Below the pieces are notes generated by a model that searched no databases, was not told the DNA's origin, and was given only the letters and a program-made list of their open reading frames with translations. Of a stretch of 64,000 nucleotides of DNA, positions 7,418-18,867 are shown piece after piece. Position 1 is the first letter of the stretch. The number at the start of each line of letters is the position of its first letter. Origin of the DNA: Gammaproteobacteria bacterium Ga0077536 (GTDB taxonomy: Bacteria > Pseudomonadota > Gammaproteobacteria > Ga0077536). The stretch spans positions 1-64,000 of the forward strand of contig LNEL01000044.1 of assembly GCA_001464935.1 (NCBI GenBank), written 5' to 3'. The translations under genes and the position numbers were made by a program.

Positions 7418-8949
7418 GGGGTCCGGGCCACGCCCTTGAACACGGGGTAGACGAAGTGATCGCGGGTCGCGTCGACGAGCTTCGCGAATTCGGGATAGCG
7501 GAACACGCTGCTGGTCGATCTCGGATCCAGCAGCAGCACCGCGGTACGTCCGTTCGGCTGTGCCGTATCGATGACGAGCGTGCCTGCCGGCGCGACGAGT
7601 TCCCTGCTCTCGGCGCTCAACAAAGGCACGCGCTCGGTGATGTTCGCCTGCGCCGCATAGCGGCTTGCCAGCACACTGACCGTCATCGGTTCGGCGAGTG
7701 GCTCGTAGACGACATGATGCTGTTCGAGCACCGCGGCAATCCGGGCCTGGTGTTCGGTCACGAGCAAGGTCGACGGCATCGCAATCTCGTCGGCCACGAC
7801 CTGCTTGCGGTGATCGCGGAACTCGATGTCCTCGAGTTCGCGCGTATCGAGGCGGCGCATCGGAATGTTGACCTTCGGATGCGCTTCGTCGACGACATAG
7901 CCCGCATACAGGCCGATCCTGGCCGTCGGACCCTGTTGACGGGCCAGCGCCACCTCCCGCAGCACGTCCGCGCGCCGTTCGTGCATCAGGTGCAGAAACG
8001 TGCGGATGCAGATGAGCTGACGGTCGACGCGCACCCCGATGTTGCGATAGGTCGGGAAGGAGTCTTCGCGCGAGTCGAGCTTGGTCTCGACGAGATAGGA
8101 CACCGCGCCCGACATGCCGGCGGTATTGCGGAAGTTGCGGAGCGTCAGGCCGCCGTTGGTGACCGGCTGCTTGATGCTGATGATCTCGCCAATGTAGCGA
8201 TGGGCGGGCAGGCCCGCCTCCGACACGCGTGCCGTCAATTGCGGCAACAGATCCTCGAGCGCGAAGCGGCGCATGTCGGGCGTGATGCCCGGATTGTTCG
8301 CAATCTCGAACTGTGCGTTGAAATCGGTGAGGTAGCCGTCACGGGCCAGGGTCTTGCGTTTGAGGATGGCGGACTCGTGCGAGTCGAGCAGCGCTTCGGG
8401 CGCATAGCGGGCGAGTGCCTGCTTCAGCACGCGCGTTTCGGCCTGCGCTGCGAGCACGAAATCGGTATTGATATTGACCCAGTTCGCGTTGGCGCGTCGC
8501 CCGAGATCGCGCCCGTCCGGATTCGCGTTGGGCAGCAGGATGATGTCCGCGTCTTCGAGCAGTGGCTTCAGATCGCCGAACGCGAGATCGCGCGCAATCA
8601 CCATCAAGGCTTCGCCGCCCGCGGGTTCAGCGGCCCCGTGTTGCGAACCGATCACCATGATGGTCATGCGCGCCGGACCGTCCTGGGCGTCGCCGAGTCG
8701 GAACGCCAGCGCTTCGATTGGCCGGCCCTGTGCCGATTCGCCGACGATTTCCTTCTTCGCGAACGGCACGGCCGCCGCGATCGCGTCGAGATAGGCGCTG
8801 ATCTCGGCCGACGTGCTGATGCGCTGAAACTTAAGTTGTTCCAGCGGCGTCGGCGGAGGAGCGGCGGCCGCGGCAGTCCCGCAGGCCAGGCACAGCAGCG
8901 CCAGCCACGAGGCCGGCCGCGGCAGGAAGGATAAGAAAGTTGATGTCAT
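7414..8949 (-). CDS. M14-family zinc carboxypeptidase, secreted copy
   Basis: A 511-aa protein with a Sec signal peptide (ALLCLACGTAAAAAPP, residues ~17-32), so it is probably periplasmic. The M14 core carries GSQHGAAEPAGGEAL, LLPNANPDGRD, NWVNINTDFVL, ALLDSHESA and SYLVETKL. It is clearly paralogous to the gene that follows it. The two may process the same substrate on either side of the inner membrane, but that is inference. Confidence 0.87.
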   Translation of the reverse strand: MTSTFLSFLPRPASWLALLCLACGTAAAAAPPPTPLEQLKFQRISTSAEISAYLDAIAAAVPFAKKEIVGESAQGRPIEALAFRLGDAQDGPARMTIMVIGSQHGAAEPAGGEALMVIARDLAFGDLKPLLEDADIILLPNANPDGRDLGRRANANWVNINTDFVLAAQAETRVLKQALARYAPEALLDSHESAILKRKTLARDGYLTDFNAQFEIANNPGITPDMRRFALEDLLPQLTARVSEAGLPAHRYIGEIISIKQPVTNGGLTLRNFRNTAGMSGAVSYLVETKLDSREDSFPTYRNIGVRVDRQLICIRTFLHLMHERRADVLREVALARQQGPTARIGLYAGYVVDEAHPKVNIPMRRLDTRELEDIEFRDHRKQVVADEIAMPSTLLVTEHQARIAAVLEQHHVVYEPLAEPMTVSVLASRYAAQANITERVPLLSAESRELVAPAGTLVIDTAQPNGRTAVLLLDPRSTSSVFRYPEFAKLVDATRDHFVYPVFKGVARTP

Positions 8950-9013
8950 GGGACCTGCAAACTGGCGGCGGGATACATCGTTGCACCCTATTCCGCATTG
9001 ATTGAATGGAAGC

Positions 9014-10615
9014 TTAATCCGGTGCGTCCGCGCCCCGCAATCGGTAGCGCTGGATCTTGCCGGTCGCCGTTTTCGGCAACTCGTCGACGAATGCGATCCA
9101 GCGCGGATACTTGAATGGTGCGAGCAGATTCTTCACGTGCTGCTGCAGTTCGCGCGCAAGCACATCGTGTTCACCCGCAATCCCGGCCTTCAGGACGATC
9201 ACGGCCTTCGGCTTCGTCAGCCCATCGGCATCCTCCGCGCCGACCACCGCCGCTTCGAGCACCGACGGATGGCTCATCAGCGCCGCCTCGACTTCGAACG
9301 GCGACACGTACTGGCCGCCGACCTTCAACATGTCGTCCGATCGTCCACCATAGAGGTAATAGCCGTCAGCATCCATCGAATACTTGTCGCCGGCGCGCGT
9401 CCATTCGCCGTTGAAGGTCGCGAGGCTGCGCTCGCGATTGTTCCAGTACATGAGGGCGCTGGTCGGGCCACTGATCTGCAGTTCGCCGAGTTCGCCCGGC
9501 GGGACTTCGCGTCCGTCGTCACCGATCAGGCGGATGCGATAGCCCGGCACGGGCTTGCCGGTGGTCCCGTAGCGGACCTCGCCCGGGCGATTGGACAGGA
9601 AAATGTGCAGCATCTCGGTCGAGCCGATGCCGTCGAGCACATCCACGCCGAAATGCCCGGCAAAGCGCCGGCCGACATCGGCTGGCAGGGCCTCGCCGGC
9701 CGAGGTGCACACGCGCAGCCGCAGCTGATCGCGCGATGGCAGCGCCGGATTTGCCAGCATGGCTGCGTAAAGCGTCGGCACGCCGCAGAAGACGGTCGGC
9801 TGGCGTTCGACGAGCCGTCTGAACACCGCTTCGGGCGTCGGCCGCTCCGCCATCAGCACCGTGGTCGCACCGACGGCCAGCGGAAATGACAGCGCATTGC
9901 CGAGACCGTAGGCAAAGAACAGCTTCGCGGCCGAGAACACCACGTCATGCTCGGTCAGACCGAGCACGGGCCGGGCGTAGAGTTCGGCGGTATGAATGGG
10001 ACTCGAGTGAATGTGCACCGTGCCTTTCGGCGTGCCGGTCGAACCGGACGAATAAAGCCAGAAGCACGGGTCATCGCGGGTCGTCGGCGCGGCGAGTGCC
10101 CGCGGCGGGGCAGCGGCCATCAACGCCGCGAGACTCACGCCGTGGGCCGGCCGGGCACTGCCTGACACGGCCACCTGCTTCAGGTGCGGCGAGGCGGAAA
10201 TGCCGTCGGCGAATCCGGGCAACAGGGCCTCCGACACGATCAGCGCCTTGGCGCGACTGTCGTTCAACATGAAGGTGTAGTCGGTGGGCTTCAGCAGCGT
10301 ATTCGTCGCCACCGGTACGATGCCGGCCTTGATCGCGCCGAGGAACACCGCGGGAAAATCGATTCCGTCGAGCAGCGCGACCATGATCCGGTCTTCCTGC
10401 CCGAGGCCCAGCGCGCGCAGCGCGTTGGCGGCGCGATCGACACGCGCGGCGAGATCGGCAAACGTGTAGCTGCCGTGGTCGTCGATATACGCAAGCTTGT
10501 CGCCGCGACCGGCCGCGAGATTGCGTTCGACGAGATCGACCGCGGCGTTGTACTCGCGCGGCAGGTTCAGGACGGGCGCAGCGCCCGGGGTGTCAGCAGA
10601 TGTCAGCCCGCTCAT
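9014..10615 (-). CDS. bclA: Benzoate-CoA ligase
   Basis: A 533-aa acyl-adenylating enzyme that activates benzoate with ATP and CoA to benzoyl-CoA, the first step of the aerobic box pathway. It has the AMP-binding motif LYSSGSTGTPKG, the benzoate-ligase-like KLFFAYGLGNALSFP region, and the C-terminal catalytic Lys in TATGKIQRYRLR. The ATG at 10615 is preferred over a GTG at 10627 because a GGAG lies upstream at usable spacing. It follows the flavodoxin gene on the minus strand and is divergent from boxR-boxC-boxB. The specificity assignment rests on sequence type plus context. Confidence 0.92.
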   Translation of the reverse strand: MSGLTSADTPGAAPVLNLPREYNAAVDLVERNLAAGRGDKLAYIDDHGSYTFADLAARVDRAANALRALGLGQEDRIMVALLDGIDFPAVFLGAIKAGIVPVATNTLLKPTDYTFMLNDSRAKALIVSEALLPGFADGISASPHLKQVAVSGSARPAHGVSLAALMAAAPPRALAAPTTRDDPCFWLYSSGSTGTPKGTVHIHSSPIHTAELYARPVLGLTEHDVVFSAAKLFFAYGLGNALSFPLAVGATTVLMAERPTPEAVFRRLVERQPTVFCGVPTLYAAMLANPALPSRDQLRLRVCTSAGEALPADVGRRFAGHFGVDVLDGIGSTEMLHIFLSNRPGEVRYGTTGKPVPGYRIRLIGDDGREVPPGELGELQISGPTSALMYWNNRERSLATFNGEWTRAGDKYSMDADGYYLYGGRSDDMLKVGGQYVSPFEVEAALMSHPSVLEAAVVGAEDADGLTKPKAVIVLKAGIAGEHDVLARELQQHVKNLLAPFKYPRWIAFVDELPKTATGKIQRYRLRGADAPD

Positions 10616-10669
10616 CGCGCTCTGCACTCCGAAATCAGATCTGGCGAAAGTCGGCGACGCGAACGTCGC

Positions 10670-11140
10670 TCAGGCGGCGGATGCCGTGCTCAACTGCCCT
10701 ATCCAGGGGCCGAGCCAGGCGGCGGTCGCCTCCTCCGGCATGATGCCCGACGACGCGTCGTGATTCAGCACATCGCCGATGCGGCTGGCACCGAGCTTGG
10801 ACAGTTGCGCATCGAAGCGGCGACCGGCGAAGCAGAAGGTCTGCGCGTGCGAGGAATCGCCAAGCGAGACCAGGCCATAGTGCACGTGGTCGAGCGCCGG
10901 TTTGTCGCGGATCAGTGATTCATAGAGTGGCCGGGCATTGTCGGGGACATCGCCCTGACCATAGGTCGAGATCACCACGAGGTAGACACCCGGCGACGCC
11001 AGGGCAGTCGCATCGAGGCCGTCCATCGGCAGCACCGTCGCGTCGATACCCGCCTCACCGAGGCGGAACTGGGCTTCCTCGGCGCAGTACTGCGCATTGC
11101 CCGTGGTGGTGCCGACCAGAATCGTGACTGGCGTATTCAT
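10670..11140 (-). CDS. Flavodoxin-domain protein in the box cluster
   Basis: A 156-aa single flavodoxin domain of the MioC/sulfite-reductase type. The FMN phosphate loop is TTTGNAQ near the N terminus, followed by STYGQGDVPDNA and LGDSSHAQTFCFAG for the isoalloxazine side. It carries one-electron reducing equivalents. It is the first gene of the minus-strand unit, directly facing boxR. The usual NADPH-dependent reductase BoxA is absent from the cluster, so this flavodoxin is a plausible donor to the BoxB epoxidase. The ATG at 11140 is favoured; one at 11146 is also possible. Confidence 0.82.
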   Translation of the reverse strand: MNTPVTILVGTTTGNAQYCAEEAQFRLGEAGIDATVLPMDGLDATALASPGVYLVVISTYGQGDVPDNARPLYESLIRDKPALDHVHYGLVSLGDSSHAQTFCFAGRRFDAQLSKLGASRIGDVLNHDASSGIMPEEATAAWLGPWIGQLSTASAA

Positions 11141-11185
11141 CAGCATGCATTCCCGTTGAGTTCTATGTTGTTGTGCGCGTCGAGC

Positions 11186-11231
11186 ATGTACTATAGTGCA
11201 TCGATTCATCAATAGCAGCATTATATTGCAT
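11186..11231. promoter_or_regulatory. Putative BoxR operator/promoter region
   Basis: The divergent space between the flavodoxin gene and boxR holds an imperfect 16-bp palindrome, ATGTACTATAGTGCAT (11186-11201), centred on CTATAG. A partial second copy (11216-11231) ends in TATATTGCAT and overlaps the boxR start codon. BzdR/BoxR-type repressors are reported to bind TGCA-containing operators and respond to benzoyl-CoA. The palindrome also supplies TATAGT, a plausible -10. The assignment is by pattern and position. Confidence 0.5.
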
Positions 11232-12144
11232 GTCTTTCTCCGCGCCGACCGATGACAGCCCGAATCGCGCCGCGAATCGTCCGGAGGCCGTGGATGCCGA
11301 GGCGGCGCTGCTGCGCCGGATCGGCGAGCGGGTGCGCCACGCCCGGGCCAGCCGCGGCATGACGCGGAAACTGCTCGCGGCCCAGTCCCAGGTGTCGGAA
11401 CGCTACCTTGCGCAGCTCGAGGCGGGCGATGCCAATCCGTCGGTGGTCGTGCTGTCGAAGCTCGCCGACGCGCTGGGCATGCCCATCACCGGGCTGCTCG
11501 AACAGCCCGCGGCCGATGCGCCCGAGCTCGCGCTCGTGCTGCAGCTACTGAAGCGCCTGCCCGGCGCCACGCTCGGCGCCCTCCGCCAGCGGCTCACGCA
11601 GGAGTTCGGCCGCGAGGACAGCGCGCGACAAGCGCGCATCGCACTGGTCGGCCTGCGCGGCGCGGGCAAGACCACGCTGGGCCGGCGCCTCGCTGCGGCG
11701 CTCGACGCGCCGTTCATCGAACTCGACGGTGAAGTCGAGAAGGCGGCCGGCGTCAGCCTGTCCGAGATCTTTCTGCTCTACGGCCAACCGGGCTATCGGC
11801 GCTATGAACGACGCTGTCTCGAGCAGGTCATCGAGCGGCATCCGCGCTGTGTCATCGCCACCGGTGGCAGCCTGGTCACCGAAGCCGCGACGCTCGACGT
11901 GCTGCTGACGAACTGCCGGACCGTGTGGCTGAAGGCAGCGCCCGAAGAACACATGGCCCGCGTCGTCGCGCAGGGCGATACGCGGCCCATGGCCGGCAAT
12001 GCCGAAGCGATGGAAGACCTGCGCCGCATTCTCGATGCGCGCGCCGCGCTGTATGCCCAGGCGGATGTCGTCGTCGACACCGCCGGGCTCGATTCAGAAG
12101 AGAGCTACGCGTCGCTGCTGAACGCCGTGGCCAATCCCAGCTAA
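11230..12144 (+). CDS. boxR: BoxR/BzdR-type regulator (XRE domain fused to shikimate-kinase-like domain)
   Basis: A 304-aa protein. An XRE-type helix-turn-helix (residues ~30-90; RHARASRGMTRKLLAAQSQVSERYLAQLE) is joined to a shikimate-kinase-like domain (~135-300) with a Walker A motif, GLRGAGKTTLG. This architecture is that of BzdR/BoxR, which repress benzoate genes until benzoyl-CoA binds the C-terminal domain. It is divergent from flavodoxin-bclA and is followed 16 bases later by boxC, as expected for a cluster regulator. Confidence 0.93.
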   Translation: MSFSAPTDDSPNRAANRPEAVDAEAALLRRIGERVRHARASRGMTRKLLAAQSQVSERYLAQLEAGDANPSVVVLSKLADALGMPITGLLEQPAADAPELALVLQLLKRLPGATLGALRQRLTQEFGREDSARQARIALVGLRGAGKTTLGRRLAAALDAPFIELDGEVEKAAGVSLSEIFLLYGQPGYRRYERRCLEQVIERHPRCVIATGGSLVTEAATLDVLLTNCRTVWLKAAPEEHMARVVAQGDTRPMAGNAEAMEDLRRILDARAALYAQADVVVDTAGLDSEESYASLLNAVANPS

Positions 12145-12160
12145 CCGAGGAAGAACACCC

Positions 12161-13840
<1,680 letters not shown>

Positions 13841-13921
13841 GACAGTGCGCAGCAGGCAGCGCGGCGCAGTCACGACGAAACCCAACCGGGCGCATCCGCG
13901 CCCAGCCAATGAGGAACGGGC

Positions 13922-15346
<1,425 letters not shown>

Positions 15347-15347
15347 T

Positions 15348-15405
15348 TGCACCAGCAAGGGGCCTCGACCGCGCGCGACGGGCGCGCGCGGTCGCCGTTG
15401 GTGCA
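15348..15405. terminator. Large hairpin after boxB
   Basis: Nested inverted repeats lie just downstream of the boxB stop. Outer arms TGCACCA (15348-15354) and TGGTGCA (15399-15405) enclose a very stable inner stem GACCGCGCGC (15367-15376) / GCGCGCGGTC (15384-15393). No U-tract follows, so it may be a Rho-assisted terminator, an RNA-stability element or a processing site. The rest of the 15347-15505 spacer shows only a GTG-proximal ribosome site (CAGGAGC). Confidence 0.5.
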
Positions 15406-15505
15406 CATTGACGGCAACGGGATGCGATCACGACGTCGCGCGCTTTGCGCGCAGCGCGCCGCCTCGATAAGCTCAACGCCTGTCCATCGGCCAGGAGCCC
15501 GGTCA

Positions 15506-18500
15506 GTGTCGATCCATATCGCACTCAATCACGTCACGCATTACAGCTACGACCGCCTGATCCACCTCGGCCCACAGGTGCTGCGGCTGCGGCCGGCCCC
15601 TCACTGCCGTACGCGCATCCTGTCCTACTCGCTGCGCGTGACGCCGGGCGAACATTTCATCAACTGGCAACAGGACCCGCAGGCGAACTATCTGGCCCGC
15701 CTCGTGTTTCCCGATCGCACGCGCGAGTTCCGCATCGAGGTTGACGTCGTCGCCGAAATGGCGGTGATCAACCCGTTCGATTTCTTTCTCGAACCCAGCG
15801 CCGAACAGTTCCCGTTCGCCTACGCGCCCGAGAGCGCACACGAGCTGGCGCCGTTTCGCCTCGCCGAGCCGGCGACGCCCCTGCTGGCAGCCTATCTGAA
15901 GACGATTCCGCGCGCGCCGCGCGCGACGATGGACTTTCTCGTCGAACTGAACCAGCGTCTGCAGCAGGAAACCCGTTACCTGATCAGACTCGAACCCGGC
16001 GTGCAGACGCCGGAGGAAACCCTGCAGCTCAAAGCCGGCTCCTGCCGTGATTCGAGCTGGCTGCTGGTGCAGATCCTGCGCCATCTCGGCTTCGCTGCGC
16101 GCTTCGTGTCCGGCTACCTGATACAGCTCGTGCCCGACGTCAAACCGCTCGAAGGTCCGGCCGGCCCGACCGAAGATTTCACCGATCTGCACGCCTGGTG
16201 CGAGGTCTACCTGCCGGGCGCCGGCTGGATCGGACTCGATCCGACGTCGGGCCTGCTCGCCGGCGAGGGCCATCTGCCGCTCGCGTGCTCACCCGATCCG
16301 CAGTCCGCCGCGCCGGTCAGCGGCAGCATCGACGAATGCGAAGTCACGTTCTCGCACGCGATGTCGGTGGCACGGATCTGGGAAGCGCCGCGCGTCACCA
16401 AGCCTTATGCCGACACGCAGTGGGCCGCGCTCGAAGCCCTCGGCGAACGGGTTGAAGCCGATCTCGCGTGGCACGACGTGCGGTTGACCCAGGGCGGCGA
16501 ACCGACGTTCGTGTCGGTTGACGACCAGGACGGCGCCGAGTGGAACACCGAGGCGATGGGCCCGACGAAACGTCTGCGCGCCCGCGAATTGCTGAAGCGC
16601 CTGAAGGCGCACTATGCACCCCAGGGTCTGGTGCACGACGGCCAGGGCAAATGGTACCCGGGCGAGCAGCTGCCGCGCTGGTCGATGAACCTGTTCTGGC
16701 GGCGCGACGGCGCGCCGCTGTGGCGCGATCCCGCTCTGCTCGCCAACGACGGCGAAGACCATGCAGCCACCCCCGCCGGTGGCGCGCAGTTCCTGCACGC
16801 GCTTGCCGCGCGCCTCGAGGTGACGCCGGACTGCGTGTTCCCGGCCTACGAGGATGTCTGGTATTACCTGTGGCGCGAGCGTCGTCTGCCGTCGAACGTC
16901 GACCCGCTCGACTCGAACCTCGCCGATCCCGTCGAGCGCGCGCGTCTGCGCCGCCTGTTCGCCAGCGGCCTGCAGCGCGAGGCGGGCCACGTGCTGCCGC
17001 TGCGTCACGACGGCACGGGCTGGCGCAGCGGACGCTGGTTCCTGCGCGAAGAGCGCTGCTACCTGGTGCCCGGCGATTCGCCGCTGGGTCTGCGCCTGCC
17101 GCTCGATTCACTGCCGTGGGCGCGCGAGGAAGATCTGCAACCCGAATTGAGTCCTGATCCGTCGCTGCCACGCGCTCCGCTGCCGCCACCGCGCGCGCTG
17201 CGCGAACAGCTCGTTCCGCAGCGCCCGGCGTCAGCGCCACGCCAGCAGCCACGCGCGGCCTCCGCGGCCGCCGCCGAGCGCGCACCGCTGGCGCAGGAGT
17301 CCGCGAGCTGGATCACGCGCACCGCGCTGTGCGCCGAGCCGCGCGACGGGCGCCTGCACCTGTTCATGCCGCCGCTGCCGAAGCTCGAGGACTACCTCGC
17401 GTTGATCACCGCGATCGAAGACACGGCGAGCGCGCTCGCGATGCCGGTCGTCATCGAAGGCTATGAACCGCCGCGCGATCCGCGCCTGCAGATCCTGCGG
17501 GTGACGCCGGATCCGGGCGTGATCGAGGTCAACGTGCAGCCGGTCGAGTCCTGGTCCGCCCTGGTCGAGCAGACCGAGTTCCTCTACGAGGCTGCGCACC
17601 AGTGCCGGCTGACCAGCGAGAAATTCATGACCGACGGTCGCCACACCGGCACCGGAGGCGGCAATCATTTCGTGCTCGGCGGCGCGACGCCGAACGATTC
17701 GCCGTTCCTGCGGCGGCCCGATCTGCTCGCGAGCATGATCGCCTACTGGCACAACCACCCCGCGCTGTCCTACCTGTTCTCCGGGATGTTCATCGGGCCG
17801 ACGAGCCAGGCGCCGCGCGCCGACGAAGCGCGCCACGAGGCGGTCTACGAGCTCGAAATCGCGATGCGTGAACTGCGCCGCCAGCAGCCGACCACCGACA
17901 CCCCCGTCGCGCCGTGGCTCGTCGACCGCGTGTTCCGCAACCTGCTGATCGACGTCACCGGCAATACGCATCGCGCTGAATTCTGCATTGACAAGCTTTA
18001 CGCGCCCGAAGGCGCGACCGGCCGCCTCGGCCTGCTCGAACTGCGTGCCTTCGAGATGCCGCCGCATGCGCGGATGAGCCTCGCGCAGCAGTTGCTGATG
18101 CGCGCCCTCGTCGCGCGCTTCTGGCAGCGGCCGTACCAACCCGCACGGCTCAAGCGCTGGGGCACCGAGCTGCACGACCGCTTCATGCTGCCGCATTTCG
18201 TGTGGGACGATTTCCGCGATGTGCTCGCCGAACTCGGCGACGCCGGGTACGCGCTCGATCCGGCGTGGTTCGCCCCGCATCTGGAGTTCCGTTTCCCGAA
18301 GCTCGGCGAGTTCGCCGCGCACAACGTCGAGGTCGAGCTGCGCGCGGCGCTCGAACCTTGGCATGTGCTCGGCGAAGAGAACACCGGCGGCGGCACCGCG
18401 CGCTATGTCGACTCCTCGCTCGAGCGCCTGCAGGTGCGCGTGCGCGGCCTCGTCGACGACCGGCACGTCGTGACCTGCAACGGCGAAGCGCTGCCGCTGC

Positions 18501-18838
18501 ATCCGACGGGCACCAACGGCGAGTTCGTCGCGGGCCTGCGCTACCGCGCGTGGCAGCCGCCGAGCTGTCTGCAGCCGACGATCGGCGTGCACACGCCGCT
18601 GACCTTCGATCTCGTCGACACCTGGCAGCACCGCTCGCTCGGCGGTTGCCAGTATCACGTGGTGCATCCGGGCGGGCGCAGCTACGACGACTTCCCCGTC
18701 AACGCGTTCGCGGCGGAAGCGCGGCGGCTCGCGCGTTTCTTCCGCTTCGGCCACACCCCCGGTGAAGTGCGCGTCGCGCCGGCACAGCTGTCCCCGCACT
18801 ATCCGTTCACGCTGGACTTGCGGCGCGGCGGCGGCTAA
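15506..18838 (+). CDS. Large transglutaminase-like protein with DUF2126 domain
   Basis: A 1110-aa protein. The N-terminal part (residues ~1-300) is a transglutaminase-like cysteine protease fold with the triad in LKAGSCRDSSW (Cys), DLHAWCEVYL (His) and IGLDPTSG (Asp). The long C-terminal part is the DUF2126-type extension. It begins at GTG 15506 behind CAGGAGC, giving the family-typical start SIHIALNHVTHYSYDR. Such proteins co-occur with circularly permuted ATP-grasp and alpha-E proteins in a predicted peptide synthesis and processing system. Here it heads that locus, 29 bases before the ATP-grasp/alpha-E fusion. Confidence 0.9.
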   Translation: MSIHIALNHVTHYSYDRLIHLGPQVLRLRPAPHCRTRILSYSLRVTPGEHFINWQQDPQANYLARLVFPDRTREFRIEVDVVAEMAVINPFDFFLEPSAEQFPFAYAPESAHELAPFRLAEPATPLLAAYLKTIPRAPRATMDFLVELNQRLQQETRYLIRLEPGVQTPEETLQLKAGSCRDSSWLLVQILRHLGFAARFVSGYLIQLVPDVKPLEGPAGPTEDFTDLHAWCEVYLPGAGWIGLDPTSGLLAGEGHLPLACSPDPQSAAPVSGSIDECEVTFSHAMSVARIWEAPRVTKPYADTQWAALEALGERVEADLAWHDVRLTQGGEPTFVSVDDQDGAEWNTEAMGPTKRLRARELLKRLKAHYAPQGLVHDGQGKWYPGEQLPRWSMNLFWRRDGAPLWRDPALLANDGEDHAATPAGGAQFLHALAARLEVTPDCVFPAYEDVWYYLWRERRLPSNVDPLDSNLADPVERARLRRLFASGLQREAGHVLPLRHDGTGWRSGRWFLREERCYLVPGDSPLGLRLPLDSLPWAREEDLQPELSPDPSLPRAPLPPPRALREQLVPQRPASAPRQQPRAASAAAAERAPLAQESASWITRTALCAEPRDGRLHLFMPPLPKLEDYLALITAIEDTASALAMPVVIEGYEPPRDPRLQILRVTPDPGVIEVNVQPVESWSALVEQTEFLYEAAHQCRLTSEKFMTDGRHTGTGGGNHFVLGGATPNDSPFLRRPDLLASMIAYWHNHPALSYLFSGMFIGPTSQAPRADEARHEAVYELEIAMRELRRQQPTTDTPVAPWLVDRVFRNLLIDVTGNTHRAEFCIDKLYAPEGATGRLGLLELRAFEMPPHARMSLAQQLLMRALVARFWQRPYQPARLKRWGTELHDRFMLPHFVWDDFRDVLAELGDAGYALDPAWFAPHLEFRFPKLGEFAAHNVEVELRAALEPWHVLGEENTGGGTARYVDSSLERLQVRVRGLVDDRHVVTCNGEALPLHPTGTNGEFVAGLRYRAWQPPSCLQPTIGVHTPLTFDLVDTWQHRSLGGCQYHVVHPGGRSYDDFPVNAFAAEARRLARFFRFGHTPGEVRVAPAQLSPHYPFTLDLRRGGG

Positions 18839-18867
18839 GTTCGGCGCTGTCCACGCCGAAGCCGCGC

